Position numbers and translations under genes: made by a program. Below the pieces are notes generated by a model. The model was not told the origin of the DNA. It worked only from the letters and a program-made list of their open reading frames with translations, and ran no database searches. This document shows, piece by piece, positions 32,798-43,277 of a stretch of DNA of 64,000 bases (positions within the stretch are counted from its first letter, which is position 1; each line of letters begins with the position of its first letter). Source of the stretch: Agrostemma githago (taxonomy: Eukaryota > Streptophyta > Magnoliopsida > Caryophyllales > Caryophyllaceae); assembly GCA_958450325.1 (NCBI GenBank), contig OY288242.1, forward strand, positions 22,884,474-22,948,473. The letters run 5' to 3'.

Positions 32798-34446
32798 TGA
32801 TGGTAGGATTTGTCGCGGATCCCGCCACCAATTAATTAACCAACTAGCACCTAACGGTAGTTAGGGTAAGTCGGGTCGTGTCCACGGAGACGGTATTGCA
32901 AGGTTTAGACTAAATCGGCCTAAAACTAGACTATGCTACCAAACAAACACAAAGAACTACTACTAGATGAATTATGATGAGAGGAGAAGTAGGAAGTAGA
33001 CTAACAATCAACTAGGCTAAACGAGGTTAAGCTAGAATAACTAAACACAAACCAACTAGCAAACTAAAGAGAAGTGCTAAACAATGCTAATAATCTAACT
33101 AACTAGCAACCTAAGGAAGTGATGATTAACTAACAAGATGAATCAAATAAGGAAAAGAGGGAGTGGGTTAGGTCGGGTTCATAAGTGTAGTAGGGTGACT
33201 TGGGTAGTTAAGGGTGTAGGTGCCTCCTAATTGCTAGGTTCGGTCCGGGCAATCGCAACTTAAACCGATGTCGATGACTATGCTCAACATATCCACACAC
33301 AAAGCAAACAATGAGTAGAAGAAGACTAGCATGAGAAGCATGGCCACTACAACCCATACAAGCATATCAACAAACACATGGTGTGCCAAATGTGTGACTA
33401 ACAATAAAGAATCACCCTTTACCCCCAATCAAACCCTAATCACCCATAATCTACCCTTAATCCCCCTACTAACCCACAAATAAACTACTCACTCATGGTT
33501 AAACTAACTACAACAATGAAAGGATAAAACAACTTCACAATCCAAACATTCATCATCAAGAACAATATAAACAATAACAATCAACACTAATCAAAGATTC
33601 AAACTTGAATTAATAACAAGGAATAAGAGTAAAGGAATTTTATACCAACACTAGATGAAGAAAAGATGAAATCTTGCATAAAAGAGAAACCCAAATAATC
33701 CCAAGGTTGTCAATCTTGGAGAAGTCTTCAAGTATCTTCTTAATACAAGCACTAATTAACTAAGATTAACTAAGATTAACTAAGGATTAAAGAGAGATTC
33801 AAACTAATGTGAGGAACTAAATCTAGGGTTTATATCTTGTAGAGAGGCTTAAGAGAGGCTAAACTAATGTAGGATACATAAACAATACAAGAGGGAAGTA
33901 TTTATAGGGTTCCAAATGGAAGGGAATTGGAAGAAAAGAAATGCGGGTTACAGCCAGGTGGTCCCGACCGGGACGGATCATCCCGACCGGGACGGACCCA
34001 CCATCCCGACCGGGACGGGTTGGTCCCGACCGGGACGGCCTTGCAGTGGCACCCTCCAAAGTGCACTTCATCCCCGACGGGATGAGGTGCATACCCGTCG
34101 GGGATGAGTCTTGTAGGCCTCCAATATGACCATTTTGGTTCCTCCTTGCTTCACATGAGCTTCTCATCGATTCTCGGGACTCGGGATCGGGTCTCGGAGG
34201 CTCGGGATTGGGTCCCAAGGTCTCGGGGTCGATTCCGAAGCATCGAGTCATCGTTCCTTTACTCCGTTGGCTCCAAAATGTGTATGTATAGAGTCGGAAT
34301 CGCTCCAACTCTTCCAAATCGGTCTCGGGAACCTGAAACGAACTAAAGGAAGCATAAGAAGCCCCTAAACCGCTCCCAAGGAGCGATTCCACAAGGAAAA
34401 TGGGACCAAAATACTACGAAATGGGCACTACAAACTACACTAATCA
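32798..34446 (-). repeat. 3' LTR of element F
   Basis: 1649 bp; palindrome array 33961-34107, TATAAATA box (33899-33906). An open frame from the LTR start (33859-34392, MESLLGSGL...) recurs in the 5' LTR and in related LTRs G and H. It lies in U3 and I treat it as non-genic. Confidence 0.95.
33899..34107 (-). promoter_or_regulatory. U3 promoter of F: palindrome array and TATA box
   Basis: Four TCCCGACCGGGA-type units plus two TCCCCGACGGGA/CCCGTCGGGG units end 55 nt upstream of TATAAATA. The 5' LTR has the same at 41979-42187. Confidence 0.65.
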
Positions 34447-34484
34447 ACTCCCCCACACTTAACCCTTACTCGCCCTCGAGTAAG
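34447..34484 (-). other. 3' polypurine tract and upstream hairpin of F
   Basis: Minus strand: CTTACTCG-AGGG-CGAGTAAG (perfect 8-bp stem, 34484-34465), GGTTAA, then GTGTGGGGGAGT directly before the LTR. Confidence 0.85.
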
Positions 34485-37451
34485 CACATACTAACTACTA
34501 TACTAGCCGAATGGGTATTAGCGCACCCTACGCCCTTTCAACTCACGCGAGTGCACTTAGAGGAAAAGTGCACCCCGCAAGGCAAGTCGGGTCTTGCGAC
34601 AAAACTGTGGATGCAACCAGACACAAAACACATAAACTACAGACACACAAACAAACAGACAAAAATCGGTTGCACCCAAAAGAAAACAAATACCGCTTCC
34701 CTCAAACAAGCGGTGAAAGAAGCACCGGTTTAGGACTCAAGGCAAGTGACAACGTTCCCAAGCTAGCAATACAAACCAAAATGGACAAAACCCTAATAGT
34801 ATGACGACAAAGCAACAAAAACGTTGGTAACTTACCTCGGTTCCTCCTAACCTTCTAAGAACGTACCACGGGACGATTGGTGGGATGGAAAAAGGAATGA
34901 ACCACGGTGTTAGTCGACACTGTAGGTAAGTGAGACCCCGCCCCCTTTAGCAATGAGCCAAGAGGGTCGTCCCATGCCCAAAACCGCCTAACTAGTCCAA
35001 GTAAAAAGTGGAAATAGTTGCAAAGTGAGGGAAGACCGACCTTTGCCGCTATCATCCTTCCTAGGGACTCGGTCCTTTGGTAGGCTCTTCACGGCAAAAG
35101 TCGGAAAAAGGCTTATTTTTGTGGGGTTAGAATCTTTTTGTGAGACGATTTTCTTTTGGCATTTTCTTCTTCTTTTGCATTTTTGCTTTGTTTTGCCATG
35201 CCATTTCTTTTTCTTTTTTTCTATTTTCTTTTTTTTTGCTTTTTGTGCCTTTTCTTTTTTTCTTTATTTCTTTATTTCTTTCATTTTCTTTCATTTTCTT
35301 TTCTTTGCTCTTTTTGGCAAGATTTGGCTTTTCGACATTTCTTTGTGTGACAAGAAAGAGAGAACTCAACAAATTGCAAATTTATTTGTGGTTATGTGTA
35401 GGAGGTAGGGGAATGGGTGAGTCGGGACGGGCCCTTCCCTTCTAACCCACAAAAAGTGGAGAACTTGGACTAATCAAACAATCCCAAACACGGTCACCTA
35501 AGGGACGGGACTCGGTAACCAAGGCCTTTTCACACCGTGGGTGGTCATAATGGTCAAATTGCAAATCCCGTAGTAAATCCCTAGTAAGCTAGGTGGACTC
35601 AAGGTAAAGGACCAACGAAATCATTGATTTAGGGTCATTCTACTAGATTAAAGTCCAAGACTCGATTTATACCACTAGGAAGGGAAAGTACACACGCGCA
35701 CACTAGCCTCTAAACCGGGTTTTCGAAAACGGTTTACACACAACATAACACAAAACAAAGACTCAACGAAAACAAAAGAAAAAAAAACAAAAGTAACAAA
35801 ACAAGAACAACACAAAACGAACACAAATAAAAACACAAACACCACCCCTATCTTCAAACAAGTCTCCAAATCCACCACAATCTTTACAAAGCTCCTCCCG
35901 AGCACACATCATCACAAAACTCCTCCAAACTCACAAGAAGCAAAGAGGGAAAAAAGGGATGAAGAGATGTTACCGGAAATCTTGAAAGCTCACCAAAGCT
36001 AATGGCGATTAGGCAACCTATAAGGAAAAGAGGGGGGCAAAACAAGCACAACAAAACAAATATACGACACAATGACACAAGAGGAAAACACACAAAAGAA
36101 AAATCTTTTTGATTTTTGTGAAAAAATTTCAAATTTTTAGGGTTTTCAAAGATTTTTTTTCCAAAAACTAAGAAAATAAAGCTAACTACGCTAGAATATC
36201 ATTCCCCCACACTTAAGTCGAGCCATGTCCTCATGCTCGACCGTAGTGCATGGAGCACAAAAGAAAAAGAAAATAAACTACGAAAATAAAACTAAAAATC
36301 AAAAATAAGGGTAAAGAGAATGGTAGAAGGTGTCCGGCCGGGGTGTAGTCAAGTCACCATGGGCCGAGACGAGAAAAGATATGGATGGGGGAAGAAAAAT
36401 AAAAAGAAGGAAATAAAAGGAAATGGGAGGGGAGGACTAGGTGTAATCAAGTCACCTAGCCCGGATTCCGCCTAAATCCGACTAAATCCTTAAAAAGAAA
36501 GAGTGAAAAACTTGGAAAATTTGGATTTTGAAAATGACTCTCGATGTAGTCACATCATCGAGAGTCGGAAGCAAGCACACCAAGGCCTTGAAGGCCACCA
36601 TGACACAAATGATAATAGGGAAAGGGAATAAACCAAGAAGACAAGCGATAAAAACGGAAAAGAGAGGATAGTTGCCGTATCATACGGTTACCAACTCACT
36701 CGCTCCATCGTCTCATAAGTCAAAATAGGCACTTAGCTTGTCCATGTCGTCGTTATTCCTCTCCAATTGCGATCCGGTTCCATGGTTGGGGCACAAATGC
36801 AAAATGAGGCGGGTTTTTGATGCAAAAGTCGGTTTGAAGTGAATAGAAAGTGAAGTGAAAACGTGCATGTGGGGTGTAAGGGCCATACAATGAGAGTAAG
36901 GACATGCAGGGAGGTTGGGAGGGGGTATAATGTGGTTGGGTGGTCTCAAACAACGAAGAAAAGAGCTAACGGAGGACAGGGGGTCCATCCCGGTCGGGAT
37001 GGGTGGTCCCGGTCGGGAGGGCTGTCTCGTCCCGGTCGGGACGGACTGCCAGTGAACCCAACTTTTGTGCACCTCATCCCGGACGGGATGGCATCCTTCC
37101 CGATCGGGATGGGCCTTCCATCCCGGACGGGATGACCTCTTCTAGGTCGGGAAGAGTTCCCAAACCCTCTATAGCTCCCAAAAGCTTGTACCGAGCTTCA
37201 AAAACCGACTTTCCTTCACACAATCCAAGCTCCAACAATGACCGCTCTTCCCTAGGAATCACTTCCACTTCACACCTATCACAATAAACTTAACTAACAC
37301 ATCAAATTCCCTCCCTCACAACGCTCATCAATCATCCAAATAATCAAGAATTTCACAAAAGCAAACAAACTATAAGGGAAAGAGATATATACAAAGAGAC
37401 GGTTCTTGTGGAACTCCGTCAAACCAAGGCGGTACTTTCTTCAATTCTTTT
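34485..37451 (-). other. Non-coding 3' region of F
   Basis: Contains a purine-rich sense tract (35150-35310, read as a long T/C run on the plus strand), an internal hairpin-polypurine module (36202-36241) and a palindrome array (36985-37154). That array is followed on the minus strand by a TTATACC-like box and a CT-rich stretch down to about 36750. G shares the layout but lacks about 36117-36547. ORFs here (35127-35445, 36713-37135) are low complexity or array translations. Confidence 0.7.
36201..36241 (-). other. Internal hairpin-polypurine module of F
   Basis: Minus strand: GTCGAG, CATG-AGGA-CATG, bulged G, CTCGAC (36241-36217), then TTAAGTGTGGGGGAA (36215-36202), then TGATATTC, which resembles an LTR start. 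Deleted from G. Confidence 0.6.
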
Positions 37452-40400
37452 TCAACACCCAAAACTGGTTCCGTCTCCATCAAGGGCACGAAGAAACAAG
37501 TCGAAGGCCCTAGCAAAATCTTCAATCAAGCTAGTAACATAAGCATCCACAAACCAAGGCTCTTCATGACCTTGTCTCGACGTCCCCGGGGCATCCCAAT
37601 CTACTAAGTTCAAAGGCTTGAACTTGTACTTTCGATCCTTCGGTATATACCCAAACGTCCATCTATCCTCATGTGGCTCCAAGGGAGGCTCATCTTCATC
37701 CTTTTTGCTCTTCAACATGTCATTAAACCCATGACATGGGCTCTCATCCTCCTCCAAATCGGAGTCATCATCCTCAAGTACATACGAGTACTTCTTCAAT
37801 CTTTGTCCCGGTTCTCCCCCTAGATCGATGTTTTCCTTGGCTTGGACCATATTGCATGATTCATTGTTAGTAGGCGAAGTGTTACCTTGAAGGTCAAACA
37901 CTAGCTTCTCTTCGCCTAACTCGAAGGTGATCCTACCATTCTTCACATCGATCATGGCACCGGCGGTGTGTAGAAATGGGCGCCCAAGAATAATGGGAGT
38001 GATTTCATCTTCCCGCATATCGAGCACGATGAAGTCAACCGGAATGAAGAACTTACCGATTCTCACCGGCACATCCTCTAGCATCCCCAATGGTCGGTTG
38101 AATGAACTATCGGCCATTTGGAGCGTGATAGAGGTACTTTTAAGCTCCTTCATCCCAAGTCGGCAACAAATGGAGTAGGGAATGATGCTTACACTCGCAC
38201 CCAAATCACATAAAGCTCTTTCGATCTTGTAGTGCCCTATGGTGCAAGGGATCGAGAACCTACCCGGATCCTTCAACTTTGGAAGCGTAGAAACTTGAAT
38301 GAGCTCGCTCACCACCCTTGTGAACGCGATGGTCTCTTCCTTGTCGACGGATCTCTTCCTAGCCAATATTTCTCGCATAAATTTTCCGTATGCCGGGATT
38401 TGGGTAAGTAGCTCGGTGAATGGGACACTCACATCCAACTTCTTCACAATGTTAAGGAACTTGTCATATTGAGAGTCTATCTTGCTCTTCATTTGCCTTG
38501 TTGGGTAAGGCAACTTGACTTGGTATTTATTTTGCTCAATCGGGGTGGACTCTTCAAATGACACTTTCTTTTTACCCTTATCTTTAGCTTGAAGTGGGGG
38601 AAGCTTGTCTTGTTGAGGTTTCTCAACCTCCCATAAGACTTGCTCCTCCGTTGGATTGTCAAAGCTTGAGCTCTCTTGAGTTGGAGGTGTCATCTTTCTT
38701 ATCGGTTCTTGCACTGGCTCTTGCTCACTCGGGAATGGAGGGGGGTCATAAGATGTACCTCTCCTTGTGGTTATGGCATTGACATGCTCAAAAGTCGGAG
38801 TTACACCTTGAGGAGGTAATTGCCCTCTTTGTCTTGAGGAACTTCCCGATGCAAGTTGTGCCACTTGATTCTCAATCATCTTCATGTGGGTTTTCATTTC
38901 CTTGTTTTCCATTAAAATTTGATCAATGGCTCCTTGTTGTGACATTTGTGCATCCAATTGCCTCTTTTGCAATTCTTGAGTACCCCTATGGATATCCACC
39001 ATTTGCTTTTGCAAGTCGAAGTCCCGTGGTGGTGATGATGGATTATGCGGTGTATTGGTGAGGGCTAAGGGAGTACCATAGTCATGAGTAGGAGATCGGC
39101 TCCTAGGCTTACTTTGTTGTTGATTGCCTTGAGTTGCTTGATGTTGACGGTTCCCTTGGAACCCATGAGAATTGCCTTGATTAAGGCCTTGATTGTTGCC
39201 ATGGTTGTGGTTTTGATAGCCTTGGTTGAAGTTCCCTTGTTGGAACCCTTGATTTTTGTTGAATGAACCTTGGTTACTTTGCTTGAAGTTGTTGAAAGGC
39301 CTTGAGTTGCCTTGGTAACCTTGGTTGTTGTCCCTTAAGGGAGGTGGAACATAAGGACGATGTTGTTGATGGTGTTGAAAGGCTTGTTGTTGAGGGACTT
39401 GATTGGAAGCTTGGTATTGATTAGAATAGGAAGTACCTTGCTTGAATGCTTGAAAGGCATTCACTTGCTCAATACTCCCTCTACAATTCATAGGGTCATG
39501 ACCAACGATTCCACAATTATCGCACATCCCATAATAAGGCAAAGGAGGTGCAAATCCTAAAGCATTCACTTCATAAATCGAGGCTTGGTTGGAGGAACCG
39601 ATGCTTTGGACTTGAGTGAGGTGACCTTGAAGCTTCTTGTCAATGGATTCCATGTGTGTCTTCAATTGAGCCCCAAGGTCAATGCTTAATTGAGTTATAG
39701 CATCAACCTCGTGCCTACCTCCTCGGTTTGCCTTCCTAGGCCTAGAGTATTGCGAATTATGCACCGCCATCTCTTCGATTCTCGCCCAAGTTTGGTCATC
39801 ATCGACCTCGGTGAACCTACCATTGGAGCCCATATTAAGTATAGTTCTTGAGTCCTCATAAAGACCGTTCCAAAATTGTTGGACCAAGAACCATTGTGAA
39901 AGTCCATGATGGGGGCACGATCTAACCAAAGACTTGAACCGCTCCCAAGCTTCATATAAGCTCTCTTCATCCCGTTGTTGGAAACCGGTGATGGAGGCTC
40001 TAAGCAAATTAGTCTTCTCCGGAGGGTAGAAAGTTTGGTAGAATGCCAATGCAAGTTTCTTCCAAGTGTCGATGCCCATGGTTGCCCTATCGAGACCTTT
40101 AAAACATTGCTTCGCTTATCCAATAAGAGAAAATGGAAATAAAACCCATCGGATTTGATCTTGTGTAACCCCGGGTTGAGAGATAGCGTCGCAATAATCG
40201 GAGAAGGTCTCTATATGTTGGTGCGGGTCTTCGGAGGGCAAACCACTAAATTGGTTCCTTTCCACAAGTTGGATGAAGTGGGTCTTGGCCGTAAAATTTC
40301 CGGCATAAGCGGCCGGTAGAGCATTGGGTCCCGGCAAGACATCTTCCGTAAATGTAGAGTGGGAGGAAAATTTCGGCATAATTGAATGTAAGGGAGAAGA

Positions 40401-40652
40401 TGGTGTAGATGGAGAGTATGTAGATGTAGAAGGGGAGCTAGGACTAGAATCTCCAAAGGGATTGGTGAAATTCCCTTCGGCCGTCTCTCGAAATGCTTCC
40501 TCAATATCGCTTCCTTGAGCTTGCTCTTGATGGGTATTGCTTGAACTTGGTTGAGAGATCCTAACCCGGTTAATCGTCCGTTGGCGAAAAGCTCGAAAAA
40601 GCCTCTCCGGCTCTGGATTAAAGAGAAAGGATTCGCCTCCCCGCCTAGGCAT
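37452..40652 (-). pseudogene. Gag-protease polyprotein, one stop (element F)
   Basis: One frame from ATG 40652 to the stop at 37452, broken only by TAA at 40116-40118. The N-terminus (MPRRGGESFLFNPEPERLF) and capsid region (ALAFYQTFYPPEKTNLL, EAWERFKSLVRSCPHHGL, QQFWNGLYEDSR) are Athila Gag. Then a CCHC knuckle MCDNCGIVGHDPMNC, a Gln/Asn/Gly-rich low-complexity stretch of about 120 residues, and an aspartic protease (ALCDLGASVSIIP, IILGRPFLHTAGA). The frame ends after an acidic tail with no RT. The rest is open, so the stop looks recent. Element G has a lysine codon at the matching point. Confidence 0.9.
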
Positions 40653-40877
40653 ACACTACACACTAGAACAAACGTGAGAATACCTAGTGCTTTATGGGCA
40701 CTAGGTAACGACAATAAACAAGCACAACTAGAGACAAAGAGAAAAGAAAGCTAAGGAATCAAGAAAAACTCGAGAATATTCACAATAGATGATAGAAGGC
40801 AAAAAGAAGGGTAACTAAGTCTAGAAATAAGCAAACAAAGTCTAAACAATGCACCGTCCCCGGCAACGGCGCCAAAT
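40653..40877 (-). other. Leader and primer-binding site of F
   Basis: The primer site is TGGCGCCGTTGCCGGGGA (40874-40857 on the minus strand), a full match to the plant aspartate tRNA 3' end as I recall it, 3 nt after the LTR. The leader to gag is short (about 200 nt). Confidence 0.88.
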
Positions 40878-42506
40878 TGATGGTAGGATTTGTCGCGGAT
40901 CCCGCCACCAATTAATTAACCAACTAGCACCTAACGGTAGTTAGGGTAAGTCGGGTCGTGTCCACGGAGACGGTATTGCAAGGTTTAGACTAAATCGGCC
41001 TAAAACTAGACTATGCTACCAAACAAACACAAAGAACTACTACTAGATGAATTATGATGAGAGGAGAAGTAGGAAGTAGACTAACAATCAACTAGGCTAA
41101 ACGAGGTTAAGCTAGAATAACTAAACACAAACCAACTAGCAAACTAAAGAGAAGTGCTAAACAATGCTAATAATCTAACTAACTAGCAACCTAAGGAAGT
41201 GATGATTAACTAACAAGATGAATCAAATAAGGAAAAGAGGGAGTGGGTTAGGTCGGGTTCATAAGTGTAGTAGGGTGACTTGGGTAGTTAAGGGTGTAGG
41301 TGCCTCCTAATTGCTAGGTTCGGTCCGGGCAATCGCAACTTAAACCGATGTCGATGACTATGCTCAACATATCCACACACAAAGCAAACAATGAGTAGAA
41401 GAAGACTAGCATGAGAAGCATGGCCACTACAACCCATACAAGCATATCAACAAACACATGGTGTGCCAAATGTGTGACTAACAATAAAGAATCACCCTTT
41501 ACCCCCAATCAAACCCTAATCACCCATAATCTACCCTTAATCCCCCTACTAACCCACAAATAAACTACTCACTCATGGTTAAACTAACTACAACAATGAA
41601 AGGATAAAACAACTTCACAATCCAAACATTCATCATCAAGAACAATATAAACAATAACAATCAACACTAATCAAAGATTCAAACTTGAATTAATAACAAG
41701 GAATAAGAGTAAAGGAAGTTTATACCAACACTAGATGAAGAAAAGATGAAATCTTGCATAAAAGAGAAACCCAAATAATCCCAAGGTTGTCAATCTTGGA
41801 GAAGTCTTCAAGTATCTTCTTAATACAAGCACTAATTAACTAAGATTAACTAAGATTAACTAAGGATTAAAGAGAGATTCAAACTAATGTGAGGAACTAA
41901 ATCTAGGGTTTATATCTTGTAGAGAGGCTTAAGAGAGGCTAAACTAATGTAGGATACATAAACTATACAAGAGGGAAGTATTTATAGGGTTCCAAATGGA
42001 AGGGAATTGGAAGAAAAGAAATGCGGGTTACAGCCAGGTGGTCCCGACCGGGACGGATCATCCCGACCGGGACGAACCCACCATCCCGACCGGGACGGGT
42101 TGGTCCCGACCGGGACGGCCTTGCAGTGGCACCCTCCAAAGTGCACTTCATCCCCGACGGGATGAGGTGCATACCCGTCGGGGATGAGTCTTGTATGCCT
42201 CCTCCTTGCTTCACATGAGCTTCTCATCGATTCTCGGGACTCGGGATCGGGTCTCGGAGGCTCGGGATTGGGTCCCAAGGTCTCGGGGTCGATTCCGAAG
42301 CATCGAGTCATCGTTCCTTTACTCCGTTGGCTCCAAAATGTGTATGTATAGAGTCGGAATCGCTCCAACTCTTCCAAATCGGTCTCGGGAACCTGAAACG
42401 AACTAAAGGAAGCATAAGAAGCCTCTAAACCGCTCCCAAGGAGCGATTCCACAAGGAAAATGGGACCAAAATACTACGAAATGGGCACTACAAACTACAC
42501 TAATCA
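40878..42506 (-). repeat. 5' LTR of element F
   Basis: 1629 bp; nearly identical to 32798-34446 but lacks about 20 bp near 42196 (corresponding to about 34116-34136). Array 42041-42187 and TATAAATA box 41979-41986. Confidence 0.95.
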
Positions 42507-42511
42507 GGGGG

Positions 42512-42910
42512 TTTTGTTGTAGAGAAGGATGGGAAAGGTTTAGTGAGAGAGAGTGAAATGAGGGAATGGGGGATGGGTGGAGGGGTAGAGATGTATAAGT
42601 AATCCGAAAAAAAAAAGCCCGCTGCGCGAACCGATCGGTTCAAAATCGAACCGCTCCGTTTGAAAGCGTACCGACTGGTTCGCTTTTGAACCGCTCGGTT
42701 CATCTTCGTACTGCTCAGTTTTCCTCTGTACCGAGCGGTTCACCTGTCGTACCAGCGTAATCTTCTCGCAACGAATATCAGTACCCTCCCTTACTTTCAC
42801 TCAAAAAAAAAATCTAACACACGACATAAAAGGGAAATTACAGGAGTTATACACACGGGTTGCCTCCTGAGAAGCGCTCGTTTTTACGGTCCCGCTCGAT
42901 CGAAATTACC
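42512..42910 (-). promoter_or_regulatory. Promoter-like spacer of E between integrase and env-position ORF
   Basis: On the minus strand after the integrase stop: CAGGAGGCAACCC inside a 6-bp inverted repeat (CAGGAG 42869-42864 / CTCCTG 42846-42841). Next an array of ACCGATCGGT-type palindromes (42742-42628), a weak TATA-like CTTATACAT near 42592, and then a CT-rich leader. The leader continues beyond F at 32797 to the ATG at 32710. The arrangement mimics the LTR promoter of the same element. Promoter activity is inferred. Confidence 0.5.
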
Positions 42911-43172
42911 TTAAGAGGAAAGGGATTGTCGGTAAATCACATCGATATTACCTACAACTGCATCTTCATGATATAACTTTAATCGGTGTCCATTTGCCAT
43001 AAAGACTTCTCCCGATTCATTCTGCACTTCGATTGCTCCAGATTTTCTGACATTGGTGACGGTGTAGGGACCGGACCATCTAGATCTTAACTTACCCGGG
43101 AATATGCGAAGACGAGAATTATGTCGCAAAACTTTGTCACCCTCCTTGAATTGCTTCGGGAGAATACGTTTA
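42911..43172 (-). pseudogene. Integrase C-terminal segment of E (left of insertion G)
   Basis: Continuation of E's integrase, separated from its core (56154-56698) by element G with its GTTTA duplication. It shows KQFKEGDKVL, GKLRSRWSGPYTV and GHRLKLYHE, the GPY/F-type C-terminal module, and ends at TAA 42911-42913. The apparent upstream extension of this frame to 43429 is LTR sequence of G, not integrase. Confidence 0.88.
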
Positions 43173-43277
43173 TGATGGTGAGGATTGTCGTGGGTCCTAC
43201 CGATCAATATATATAACCAACTAATCTTAACGGTAGCTAGGGTAAGTCGGGTCATGTCCACGGAGACGGTATTGTAG

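Larger units (their letters stand above)
32798..42506 (-). mobile_element. Element F: Athila-type element with gag-protease only
   Basis: LTRs 32798-34446 (3') and 40878-42506 (5'), TGATTAGTG...CCATCA on the minus strand, target duplication GGGGG (32793-32797, 42507-42511). The 6.4 kb interior has a primer site, a gag-protease ORF and 3 kb of non-coding sequence; RT, RNase H and integrase are absent. The LTRs differ by about five substitutions and one 20-bp deletion, so it inserted recently. It interrupts the CT-rich segment just upstream of E's env-position ORF. Confidence 0.95.

Noticed and set aside
33916..34129. Arg/Gly/Pro-rich ORFs such as TGTDHPDRDGP
   Set aside because: Translation of the TCCCGACCGGGA palindrome array.
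32798..34446. Segmental duplication of 32798-34446 and 40878-42506
   Set aside because: Fully explained as the two LTRs of element F with a shared GGGGG target duplication.
35025..35445. Phe/Leu-rich plus-strand ORFs and Lys-rich minus-strand ORF (also 49209-49463)
   Set aside because: Translations of a T/C-rich (sense A/G-rich) low-complexity tract in F and G.
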